Shown: one piece after another, positions 1 through 11,800 of the stretch
Layout: each line of letters opens with the position of its first letter
Numbering within the stretch: position 1 is the first letter of the stretch
Assembly: GCF_020520425.1 (NCBI RefSeq)
Contig: NC_079487.1
Span: 134,562,385 to 134,626,384 of the forward strand
DNA from: Spinacia oleracea
Taxonomy: Eukaryota > Streptophyta > Magnoliopsida > Caryophyllales > Amaranthaceae
Length of the DNA stretch: 64,000 nucleotides
Direction: 5' to 3'
Notes under the pieces: model-generated
Databases searched by the model: none
The model's input: only the letters and a program-made list of their open reading frames with translations
What the model was told of the DNA's origin: nothing
Made by a program: the position numbers and the translations under genes

Positions 1-1389
1 AAACAAGTAAAAAGACAATCATAAAAAAATCCCCATTTATTCTCTTTTATGCAATCACAACCGTTGATTTAAGAAGTGATGAATCTCCTCCCCTGGTGAT
101 AATGGTTGGATGAAGCAAGCTCATACATTCCGAGTCTTTTTTGCATGTTATAATTTTTTTTGACTATAGATAAGTAATGATATTGATTACTTAGTTACAA
201 ATCAAATATGAGTATTTCACATACTCATGCTATTTCTAATGTTTCTGTGGCTTTTAATCCACGGGTAAACACCCTTTGCTTAGTTCACCCTTTGCTTAGT
301 TCAACATGATTGACGATATACAAGCGAATCTATTTAATTAAAGTAAAATTTCATTAACATTTGCAACTAAGCCAAATTTTAGCTACTAATCGCAACAAAT
401 TATCGTATTTTCTAAACCTTCTTATAAATTATACGTTATAAATTAAGTACGATAGGGTGTGACATACGTTAAAAGACATAAATTATATTATGTTGTGTTC
501 AATCTAGTAAATCAGCAAAAAAACAACTATAAAAAACTTCTACACGTATCAATCTGCTCGTCTAATACAAAATTCACCAAAAACTAAAACCAAAAACAAA
601 CTCTCTTTCATTCCTTAAGATTACATGACAAAAATAAATAAATTATCTTTATTCTCTAAGATTAAAACATGCCAATATTTTTTTGTCTTTGTGTTGTCTT
701 TGTTCATCACAATCACATACAACCAAATTATTTTATTTTTAAACACAAACAACCAAAAATTTAATAAATTATGTAAAAACACCCATCTCATTTTTCACAC
801 ACAAAGAAGAACAAAAACAAAAACAAAAAAAAGTCATGCTCATATAAAACGAAAACAAAATAAAATTTTTACATATAAACATGAAATGTCATTTTCCCAA
901 TTTTAAACTACTAGCCTCCTAGTAACTTTTATATACGTAGTAACTATTTACCTTTTCTTTTTTTTGAGGGAAAGTAATTATTTACCTTAATAGCTATGTA
1001 AAATTTATTTTTCTGTGAAAAATCATATCCCGTGTGTTAGCACAGGTACATTTTAATGAAAATGAAAATAAAAATAAAAATTAAAGAGGAGACAAAAAAG
1101 GGTGGAAAAAAGAAAGAAAAGGAAAGAAAGAAAGGCACAGCTGAACTGGATTCACAGTAGCACAAAACTGTAATAATCACACAACAACAACAAACGATAA
1201 ACCCCCCACAAAAATTAAATAAAAAAATTAAAATAAATTAAAATCCTCCCCCAGAAAAAAGGCAAAATTTTTACAGAAGTTTTTTGTGTAGTATAGCAGA
1301 GAAACAAAACCTGAAAGAGAATGAAGGCGTGTTAAGGAGGAAACCAACATAAATCCCACAAAATTTTAAGAATTGGGTTCTAATTTTGT
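1..1389. other. AT-rich spacer and upstream region of the first gene
   Basis: No gene is recognised here; the short open frames are AT-rich with no family likeness. A 16-base unit is repeated in tandem at 272-287 and 288-303. The right part, from about 1050, is purine-rich and then pyrimidine-rich and should hold the promoter and start of the leader exon of the downstream Ser/Pro-rich gene. I cannot fix a TATA box or transcription start. Confidence 0.5.
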
Positions 1390-2275
1390 CATTATTTCTC
1401 TCTCTCTAGAAATCCCAGCTCAGTTCTTCACAGTTGTAGAGAGAGAAAGTGAGAATTTGTGGAGTTGAAGCTTTAATCTGATCTATAGTTCCCATTTTGT
1501 GTTTTTCTTGGTTTGAAGCAGATCCAAGTGGTTTTGATTCCAGAATGTTTGCAACCTTCATCAAATTTTGAGGGGATTTGATTCAAATGCTTTGGACTTT
1601 GGAGTATTTCTGGTAAGTTCTTCACACAATAGATAAATTTGGGGGAAAAGGGGTTGGTTTAATGTGTTGTTAATTGGGGTTTTTTGGGTGTAATTGATTG
1701 TAATGAAGTAGTAATTATGCTTAATTTTAAGTGCCATTCTGTGTTGTTTTTGTAAAGTGGCTGGTGATGAACTAGGGTTTGTGTTGAGTAACGATCTTGA
1801 ATATGTATATGTATTTTCTGTTTGGGTGATTGTTTGTTGAGATTTTGTGAAAAGGGTTTTTGTGGGTTTGGCAATTTGAGTTGTGTAGTGAACGAGGTTT
1901 CACTTATATTTGAGGGTGTGAGTGTGGATTGATTCTGGTGTACCTACATTGAGTTAATTGAACAGTGATCTTGCTTGATTGGAGACGAATTCGAAGCCCG
2001 TATTGATTTTGTTAATTATGAATGTAGGTAGAGTTTCTAAATTGGCATATTGAATAGCTGGTTTGGCTGAAGCTTTTATGGAATTGTATCATCATTCAAG
2101 GAAGGCTGGCTCAGTGAGGTTCTGATTAAGAGAACTGTTTGCCAGTGCAAGTTATTAAGCACGGCAAATTACTGTTTTCCAGCGCGAGTTATTAAGCACG
2201 TGGACGGAGTTTGAAGTTTTCTTTGTATGGATTGTATTGTGTGACTTATAGCAAAGGGAGTTTAAGGCATTGAGG
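1390..2275 (+). promoter_or_regulatory. 5' leader of the Ser/Pro-rich gene, with a leader intron
   Basis: A CT-rich leader runs to a strong donor (TCTG|GTAAGT) at 1612/1613. A matching acceptor (CTTATAG) ends at 2251, leaving 24 leader bases before the ATG at 2276. This predicts a leader intron of about 640 bases. The intron is T-rich, as expected for a plant intron. The transcription start is not determined. Confidence 0.55.
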
Positions 2276-5200
2276 ATGCCTCCTTCTCCATCCTTAAGGC
2301 GTTCGCCTGTTGGTGGTCCTCATAATGATATCCATAAGAGGGGGCGCAGTTTTGAAACCGGACTATCTTTTAAAGAAAGAGATGATGATCTTGCTCTATT
2401 CAATGAATTGCAGAGCAGAGAAAATGAGAATTTTCTTCTTCAGTCGGCGGATGATTTTGATGATTTATTATGTAATTCCTAAGACTCTTGCCTTAGTTCA
2501 CTCTATTGATTTGTTGATTTGAGTTGATAATCGCGTTCTATTGTTGCTTAATGCCTTATCTTTGTTTTGTTTTTTATTGTCTGTGGAACTTGCAGCTTCC
2601 AAAGTGAAGTCTTTCACAGATTTAAAGCTTGGAATCAATATTCCTGCTCGAGGAGAGAGCAGTGATCTGCTCAATGCGGATGGTGATAAGAATGATTATG
2701 AATGGTTAGTTTTTTTTTTTGTTTTTTTGTTTGAGCTTAGCATAGCAGGGAATTGTTTTTTCCTTTGCAATGGAGTGATAATAATTTTGCCTATTTAAGT
2801 TCATCTTTTTCCTTATATCCTTACAAAGTTGGCGGGCTTATTTACATGGTGTAATTGTACTGTCTTTTTTCAACAAAAAGCAGTTTGCTTGTTTCACGAA
2901 AATACTTTGTTTTATTTTATTTTGTTACACCTGTTGTTAGATTGTTAAGTGTTCTAATTTTATCTTTTATGTCTTAAACCGGAAGGTTATTGACTCCTCC
3001 AGACACTCCTCTCTTTCCATCATTGGATGAGGATCCTGCTCCCGATAACCATGTACATATTGGTAGAGCTCGAACCCGGCCCATCTCCATTTCAAGATCA
3101 TCTACCGTGAGTCACTAATTTGATGAACTGTTGATGTTTTGTTGTTATTTGTCAAAGAAACTAGTATATTATACTATCACTTGTTATTTCTTCAATTAAT
3201 ATTCATTCATACCACTATGTTTACAGATGGAGAGAAGTCAGAGAAGCAGTAGAGGTAGTCCTAGTCCGCAGCGTTTGAGCCCATCTCCTAAGTCTAGTAG
3301 TAGTACACTTAGGGGAAGGACATCTTCAGCTCCTCATACAAGTCCCGTTTCATTACGGGCCAGTCCTCCATCAAGAAGACCATCCCCTCCCCCAATCAAG
3401 CCTTCAACACCTCCTTCAAGATCTTTAACACCAACTTCTCGGAGAACAACTGCTGGATCTTCTGATATGAGGGGTACATCCCCTGTAAATACAAGCCGTG
3501 GTAATTCCGCATCACCGAAAATAAGGGCATGGCAGTCGAACATTCCCGGTTTCTCCTTAGAGGCACCTCCGAATCTCCGAACTTCTTTGGCGGATAGACC
3601 TGCATCATATGTTCGGGGATCTTCACCGGCATCTAGGGCAAGCAGAGGCAGGCAATCAAGGTCACCGACTGCTACCAGAAGCATCGGTTCATCACATAGT
3701 CAAGAACGAGATAGATACAGTAAAGGTTCTATAGCATCATCAGGTGATGATGATGCAGACTCTTTGCAGTCCACTCCTTTGAGTGTCTCTGAGCAGCGTC
3801 CAATGCCAAGAAAGGGAGCAGCCAGTGGTTATTCCAGTGGCAGACCATTGGCTTACTCTAAGAAACCTACAAAGACGATGTCCCCAAGTTCTGCTCCAAA
3901 GAGATCATTTGATTCAGCAATGCGGCAAATGGTACTATTACTATTTTAACTCCTTTGTGATTATTAACGTTACCATTAAGGTAGTGTCAACAGACCTGCA
4001 AATGATTCATGAAGTAACCTATAATTGAACTTTTTGATAACTTTCAGCGAGACTGCTTCATCTAAAGACTCACAAGATTTTAGGTAGTTACCCAACCAGT
4101 AATGAATGTCCCTATTCTGGATGCCCCTACACAATATAGTTACTAATGATGGTTGATATCAAGAAAAATAGATTGAATTTAGGAAAACGATGGGAATCTT
4201 GGGAGGAGGGTATAGATAGATAGAGAGAGAGAGAGATCTCCCCCCTTTTGCCTATAAGTTGTATTCCTGTATCCCATTCGAGGTAATATAATGGGCCATT
4301 CTTTTTTGTGAAAACTTCAAAACTTAGAGAATAGGTGTGACCGGAGAGACGGAGATAGTGAGTACATTTGTTTTGAGGAGAGAGAAGTGGAGATGGTGGA
4401 TAAATTTGTATTTAGGATAGAGGAAAAGTTAAGTAATCAGTGATAGTGGTTCTATACCAAAAATAGGGTGGACGATGTATTATTGGACAACCCAAAAGGA
4501 ATGAATGCAAAATATTATAGGAAGGGAGGGAGTATTAGTTTCACGAACAAGAATCTTTTTATGGGTTTTGCAGTTATTTAAGCTTGCTTTGAGGTGTTAC
4601 TCTAGTTTCCTCCCAAGAATTGTATGAAGGAAAACATTAATTTTTGTTGAAATTTTACTGACACCAAAAATATACAGGTGACTTATTTAGACACCTTTTT
4701 AGTATTAATTCACAAACTACTATTTATTACGGAGTAGTTACTAGTTTTTGTTGTTATCTGCAACATCTTATAATAACTTCCTAATATTTGTAGGATCGAA
4801 AAAGTCCTCAGAATATGTTCAGGCCACTTTTATCAAGTGTCCCCAGCTCTACCTTCTATGCTGGAAAAGCCAGTTCCACCCATCGCACTATGATATCAAG
4901 GAACTCTTCAGTTACCACCAGTAGTAACGCTAGTTCTGACCTAGCAATAAGCGGGGCACATGATACTGAAGATGACGGGGCAAGTGAATATGCTAGGGCA
5001 CCTTTCTCTGATATTCATGACGAGGTATTTGCATTTGAAAAGACGGATAATGCTACAAAGGAGGGCGTTAGGGATGAAGGAAATGGTGCATTAACAACGG
5101 AACATGTTGAACCTGGTAATAGCTCATTTGCTTCTAAGGCTGGTGATGAAGCTGTTGCAGTGGATGTGCGGTATAATATTGCGAAAATTGATAGCCATGA

Positions 5201-7800
5201 AAATGTATTACTCTGTTGTCGATGTGACAACCAGTATCATCCTATTGAGGTTGCGGAAAATGACGATAATATATGTCCTGAATGCAAACAGAAAGAAGAG
5301 TTGTTGAGCAACCCTAAAATAAGTCCTTCAATGAATGTCTTTGAGGAATCGCATGTAACACATTCTACACTTGAAGCCGAGGATCAGGTCAATCAACCAA
5401 GGGAAAGTTGTCTGGAAAATTCTCTTACAATGTCAGTGGAGGAGGAAAGTATGAAGATGCTTTCTGAGCAGTTAATAACTGAAGAACACACAACTGTTAA
5501 TGATCCGTCTCATACAGCTAACAGTTTGCAGGAGATGCAAAATTGTAGTGAGAAAACAAACAGGAATATGAATGTTGCAGAAGGTGCTGGTATTTCACTT
5601 CTACTATTGAATAGGTCAAGTAGTTACAAGGGGCCTTTGATTCATGGTAGGACCATAAACAGCAGTGCTATATCTTATGATGATCTATCTTACGCCAGAG
5701 ACTTGACTAGTTCGATGAGGAGTTCTATCGGTCATGGTAGTTTCTCTGCTACATCTTCCATGGATTTGACCTCAGGTACAGGTAGACATGTTGTGCAGAG
5801 ACAATTCAGTGGCAAGAGATCTGATGCAAGCCCAAGACATCATCAGAGAACAGGATCTTCACTTTCAGGGGCATCTTTGCCGGTTTATCAACAATCAACA
5901 AGCTCACGTGATGGAAGTTGTGAAGGATCTGTCACCAACATGAGGCATATTGTTGCAGTGGATAGACCTGGATCGCCTTCTGATCAAATAGTAGAAATTA
6001 CAGGATTGCATGATGATGCTGTTCCATCAATTTCCGGAGTGGGAAACAATGACATGCACATGATTTCTCGGGAAACAGATCTCGAATCTGACCATATGGT
6101 AAGCTCCGAGTTCGAGGGAAAATCTCGAGGGGATGTTGAATTAGAAAAAGATCTAGGAAATATCCGAAATTTAGAAGAGACTGCATTTGTTGAATCTTCT
6201 ATGGAAGAAGAAAATATAGTGCCAGGAAACAGGGTAAACCACGTGGGAGATGCAGAAGATCCCGCTGAATGTTCTGTATCTACAATGTCTGAAATTGAAA
6301 TTAACGATTCTCATCCTAGCTCACCAAAGTCACAAATTGATATGGTCTCCAGGGAAGATTTGGAAGATCCTTCATCTACCACACATTATAATGACGATGA
6401 AGTTAAGGATTCATCTCCGAAGTCCACTGAATCAAATCATGCTTATGGGAATGCAGGTATATATCCTTCTGTCTTATACATTCATAGCTTTCTTCTGATA
6501 CACTTGTTTCTGAATGTGCTTTAAAATAATTTATTGTGGTTGGGTTGAGTAACCTTTTCTTGTGAAATTACACGTTCTGTCGTATAAGGGATCCACAAAG
6601 AGTTCTGATGCCTGAAATGATGTTTAGTCTTATCCTCCTTCGGAATGATAACTGGTAATTGGAAAACACCCAAGAAATGATGTTTTATAATAAGCTGGGA
6701 GATGAGGGGCGTAAGTTGGTGGGTTTAACTTGGGCTGTCAAAAACTGACCCGATCCAACCGGATTTCTGACAAAAACCGAAGTGACCCGGAAAAAAAATT
6801 CACACTTTCAATCCGAATAAGTACAATGACCCTGCACAACTACATTATCCGATTATACCCGAAGATTATACCCTGCCTGTAATTGACTGATGACCCGATT
6901 TGGCAGCCCTAGTTTTAACTGACTGTATTTATACATCCAAACATCACGTGTTTTCAGCTTACTGTTCATTATATTCTCCGTGTATCTCAGAAGATATCTT
7001 TGAAAGATTATTGTTAGAAATTTTTGTTTATGCTTGCAGATTGTTGGCTTAGGATATTCTCACAGCATTACACTCTTTCGTTGGTAGCATGAAGTTTCCT
7101 ATGCTAGATTACATATCTAAAAATGCATCTTAAAATGAAAGATACGATCTTTATTACTAGTTGAAATGGACCCTTTCATTACCCTACCCACTTTTGACCC
7201 GCACCAACCCTGGCCTGATCCGCCCAATAACCAGGTCTAGTTTAGGATATTCTTACAGCATCCATCCTCTTTTGTTGGTAGCATGAGGTTCCTCATGCTA
7301 GATTGCATAATACCATAAAATGAAATATAACCATTTTTATTGCTTGTTATGCTGATGATTTGCTGGTTCTTACAGAAGAATCTACCGTGACAATGGAAGA
7401 ACAAGGCGGGGGAAGAACAAAATGTCCGACACTAGAAGAAGCAACCGATACAATTCTGTTTTGCAATTCCATAGTCCACGACTTAGATTGTATTTCCATT
7501 AAGAAAGAAAAAGAGAACCTAGAGCCATTGGAAGGTTCTAGACCAACGGTTACTATCCCAGAAAGGCGTAGCTCTGATCATCGTGGATTTACCAGTAACA
7601 AAACACCGAAAACTCAGAAAACCAGAAAAGGGCGGATACCAGAAACCGAGGTAAAACCTCCTCCTCTCACTGAAAATGATGAGAGGTCAAATGAACATGA
7701 ACGGGCCGTAGTTAGGAATGTCGGGCTTCCTAGCAGTAATAATGCAGATAGCATGAAACCTCCCAAATTGGAATCCAAGTGCAACTGCACTATAATGTGA
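2276..7800 (+). CDS. Ser/Pro-rich protein, BPP/At1g27850-like, with zinc-ribbon-like motif and C-terminal CaaX
   Basis: Exons: 2276-2471, 2596-2704, 2986-3106, 3227-3931, 4794-6456, 7376-7800. Together they give 1072 residues in frame, with consensus splice sites. Residues 66-140 hold the conserved block [18 protein letters not shown] followed by [15 protein letters not shown], typical of the plant BASIC PROLINE-RICH PROTEIN (BPP) group, some of which bind microtubules. A basic Ser/Pro/Arg-rich region follows, then [18 protein letters not shown]. Paired cysteines (CCRC at about 518-521, CPEC at 538-541) look like a small zinc ribbon. The C-terminal exon holds [19 protein letters not shown] and ends KCNCTIM, a CaaX box with a second nearby cysteine. 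The start at 2276 is the first ATG after the leader acceptor; the open frame reaches 2270 only through a TTG. From memory the closest Arabidopsis relative is At1g27850, a longer member of the family. A microtubule or membrane role is inferred. Confidence 0.82.
6732..6911. mobile_element. Small hAT-like element in the last intron of the Ser/Pro-rich gene
   Basis: The segment starts GGGCTGTCAAA and ends with the imperfect reverse complement (TTTGGCAGCCC). It is flanked by near-identical octamers (GTTTAACT / TTTTAACT). The interior carries ACCCGATCC-like words. This pattern fits a short non-autonomous hAT element. Limits are good to a few bases; the family is inferred from the ends and the 8-base duplication. 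Confidence 0.5.
7046..7350. repeat. Diverged direct duplication in the same intron
   Basis: A unit of about 110 bases (TTAGGATATTCTCACAGCAT ... GGTAGCATGAAG ... CTAGATTACAT) at 7046-7160 recurs at 7242-7350 with scattered changes. Between the copies lies a segment of about 75 bases rich in ACCC words (CTACCCACTTTTGACCCGC), like the insides of the GC-rich elements elsewhere in the window. The second copy lies just upstream of the acceptor at 7375. Confidence 0.6.
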
Positions 7801-8821
7801 GATTTTCTTTGCAAGTTTTGGTTTGTTTTGGGGGGTTTTGTTGGTTTGATAATTGCAAATTTTCCACATTATTTTGTAACACCAGTTCGTACGTACCACG
7901 GTTCGTGTGGGTGCATAATCTTGTAAAGTTTCTTTGTTCAAATTAGGCTGATATTATTATTATTATTATTAGAGAGAGCCAAGAGGCAATTAAGGGTATG
8001 TTCTTGCTCCATTTAATTACCACTTGAATGGGTTTAGCTACATTCAATTATTTTCAGGTTTGATTAGATGATGATGATGTTGTCATATTTGTTTCATTTG
8101 ATCCATCAGCTGTAAGAGCTGGAATAAATAAAAAAGCAATGATTTTATCTTGGCTTGTCACTTTGTTGTCACTTCATGTTTATTATTATCGGTTGTTTTG
8201 GTTGAAAGCAATTTTCACGGAGAACACATAAAATACGGAGTAGTTTACAATTTGAGGAGAATCCAAAGTCAAAAAGATACATTTATAAAGAAACGGAGAA
8301 ATAGTGTAAAAGGCAGAATGATGCGTTTTAAACGAAACGGAGGAGTAACTCATAATACAATGCACTAATAACAATGCGATATTAGCTTGGTGAGACATGT
8401 GCACGATAAATCATAGGTTCGCTTTGTTCTCTTCTCTAGTCTCGTCTTAACTTTTCTGGTCTGGTCGGAATGTGTTTGTGATTGTTTTTTTTTTTTTGCT
8501 TCTTTTGATCTGATTTGGTTTGAATTTTTCTGATTTGTTCTCGTTTAAATTTAACAAGAAGGAATACAAAGTAACAACAACGTGAATAGATCAAAGTCAT
8601 TGGGAAAGTGAAGAATACTCTACCGATAAATGCTCTCGTGACTCATTCGGACCAGAAACAATTTAATTTACTGAAAAGAAAAATGAACATTTTTTGGCGG
8701 GGAAATTGCAAGACTGAAGCATAAACCCTCCATTGAAAAATCCCAAAGATCTGCAGAAAAAAAAAACACAAAGCAGTTTTAAACTCCATTCTCTCTGAAG
8801 TCTTCAATCTTCAACAGAAAA
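7801..8821. other. Spacer between the Ser/Pro-rich gene and the RecQ gene
   Basis: The left part is the T-rich 3' end of the Ser/Pro-rich gene (a short ATT run near 7950, AATAAATAAAAAAG-like signal near 8130). Around 8230-8345 are ACGGAGTA and ACGGAGGAGTA words, probably remnants of Stowaway-type MITEs. The right 200 bases are the RecQ promoter and leader. No other gene is seen. Confidence 0.5.
8693..8706 (+). promoter_or_regulatory. E2F-like site upstream of the RecQ helicase
   Basis: TTTGGCGGGGAAAT lies about 120 bases upstream of the RecQ start codon. It matches the E2F core TTTSSCGS and closely resembles the classical TTTGGCGGGAAA, with one extra G. E2F sites are common before plant genes for replication and repair, so S-phase control of this helicase is plausible. 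This is a motif match only. Confidence 0.5.
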
Positions 8822-11800
8822 ATGGATTCAGATAGCGATTCTGATTGCTCTCACGTCTCTGCAACTCCACCCAGAAACTCAACTCCTTCTCCCCGACAAA
8901 AAATTCCCAGAAAACCCATCTTAAATGTCAAACAAAAACCACCCAAAACCCCACAAAAACCCTCTTCGATTTCCCCAAAATATCCACAAAAACCTCCTCA
9001 AGTTCAACACCCACTTCGCGAATCATCCAATTCAACCCTCCTCCCATGCTTTTCCCTCCCAATTAAACGACCTACTTTTAGTAATCCCGAAATTTCTGGG
9101 CCCAATTCTGTCAGGGCTGGTTTTTGTTCCTTTTCTAAATCTAATTCTTTCTCAAAGTTTCAGAACAATTCTCTTAATTTTGATAATGATAGTGAAAAGG
9201 TTCCGATTTTGCCAACTGGGGCGGGTTCGGAACCTGGGTTTGATGTCAATTTAGAAGGTGAAGGTGTTAGTTTGAAGAAAAGGGTAGTTAGGAGACCGTC
9301 AAATTTGATTGGGGGTGGAGCTAGGAGTGAGTCTAGTTCTAGCATAGCACCTGCAAAAAGGCTTAAAGGTAGTGGTGAAGGGAATTTTGTGAGGTTGAAT
9401 ATTAATGGGTATGGTAGTAAGAGGTTTAAGTTTAAGGGGAAGAATAGGAACTTTAGTTCATCAAGAAGAAGTAATTATTACAGGAGTAAGCGAAAATTCG
9501 GAGCGAAAAATGGGGATGGAAATAATGATGAGGAAGGTTTGGTTTTGGGGAGTAATGGAAAGCAGGTAAAGGGGGAGAGTGAAATGTCAAGTGTAGATGC
9601 TGAATTGATTAAAAAAGCTGTTTTAGATGTTAGGGACGAGGCGTCTGATGAGAATTTGGTGAGCTTATTGAAGCTTACACATGGTTATGATTCGTTTCGT
9701 GATGGGCAGTTGGAAGCTATTAAAATGGTGCTTTCTGGGAAATCAACTATGTTGGTTTTGCCTACTGGTGCTGGAAAATCACTGTGTTATCAGTTGCCTG
9801 CTATTGTTTTTCCGGGGATTACGATTGTTATAAGCCCCTTAATGGCTTTGATGATTGATCAGTTAAAACAGCTTCCTAATGTTGTGAATGGTGCTTTCTT
9901 AAGTAGTAGTCAGGTGAAATTTACTTCACCCTTTTAGTAATTTGTTAGTTTATCTTTTTGATGTTTTGCTAATTGGTTGATGTATGATATGTTTTAGTCG
10001 TTTGAGGAGATGTCTGATACTCTAAGCCTATTACAAGAAGGAAGCATAAAGGTGAATCTGTTGCCTTATAAGCTCAACTTGTGTGGAATAAACTTTATTA
10101 TAGTATGCATTTTCATTGAAATGCAACTAGTTTTAGTTACTAGAACTTCGGGTTTATCATGTTTTCTAAGTGATGGATTTTTATTGTTTTTTAGAAGGCT
10201 TGAGTGAATCAGTGTGCATTGTATGTTGGTTCTTGTATGAGTAATTCTTTTGTATGATTCAGGTGCTTTTTGTTTCACCAGAGAGGTTTCTGAATGAACA
10301 GTTTATCTCAATCATTTCCTCTTGCACATTAATATCACTCATAGTGATTGATGAAGCTCACTGTGTATCTGAATGGTCAGTGACTCCAGTTGGATTTCTT
10401 TTCTATTTGTTGTTTCAAAGTTGCTATATACATTTTCCAGTAGACTTGCTTTTCTGAGATTTGTTGCCTCAGGTCACACAATTTCCGGCCTTCATACATG
10501 AGGCTGAGGGCGTCTGTACTCCGTGATAAACTGAAAGCTGGATGCATACTTGCAATGACTGCAACAGCAACACAAAAAACACTTCATGCAGTTATGCATG
10601 CTTTGGACATTTCCTCAACTAATCTGGTGAAGACTCTTCAGCTGAGAAACAATTTGCAGTTGTCTGTGTCTTTATGTGGAAATAGCAAGTAAATATATTG
10701 CATTGCCTCTTATTTAACGTACTTTAACCTGATTAATAGCTGTATAAATGACTAGAACTTGTGTCATTGTGTTGGATGAACAGGATCAAAGATTTGATTG
10801 CAATAATCAAGTCATCCCCATATGCCGAACTCAAGAGCATTATTATTTACTGCAAATTTCAGGTAATTGGTAAAGTTTTCTTGTATTTTCAATGATTTCT
10901 CATGATAATGGCAATAAAATCCTATACTACTACTAAAAATGGATCTCCTAGTCTGTTAATATAACTTGAAGCTTTTGAAGGCTTTAGTTTACTTCATTGA
11001 ACCTATCTATGTTGTTAAAACAAATTCTGTTGCATGTATTACTTGCTTGACACGGAATGTTGGTAGGCGTGTAATCATATGCCTTTTGCTCTCCCTTGGG
11101 TTTTCAATGAGTGGAGAAGCATGCATGCCTTGTCCCTCAAAAATCACGGCTTTTGACATTCTATCTTTTTTCCACTTCTGTTTTTGGTGCAGTCAGAGAC
11201 TGACATGGTCAGTAAATACTTGAGCGATTATAACATTCGTGCAATGGTGAGTAGAAAAATCTGTTTAGTCCATTCACTTCAACTGTCTGGATATTAGAAT
11301 TCCTCTAAAAGTGTAACAACTGATTGATGTATTTTCTATGAGATTCCAGTGTTATCACAGTGGCATGATGGCAAAAGATCGTAGTCGTGTCCAAGCATTA
11401 TTTTGTTCCAACAAGCTCAGAGTGGTATAACATCATCTTGGCGACATTTCTTCGTCACTTGTAGTCTTGTAATTTTGTTCATCTAGTCATATATTATCTG
11501 TTTTGATGATAGGTTGTCGCAACTGTGGCATTTGGAATGGGGCTTGACAAAAGTGATGTTGGAGCTGTAAGAAAGTCTTACTCCAGAACTATTCTTTATA
11601 CAAGTATTTACATTTTTTTTTCCTGTACAGCAAGTAGAAGGAAATAAATCAAATAAATAGTGTCATAGCCATGCCAGTGTTTTTGATCATCAGGTTGATG
11701 AATTTAGTATTGCGCACATTAGATATTAGATATTCCTGTGAATTCCAGTAAACAAAAGCATGACACAAGGTGTTTTCTGGAAGGTAACAGAGAACAGATG

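Noticed and set aside
2270-2275. Start of the Ser/Pro-rich protein at 2270
   Set aside because: That position is a TTG; the first ATG is at 2276 and gives the conserved MPPSPS start.
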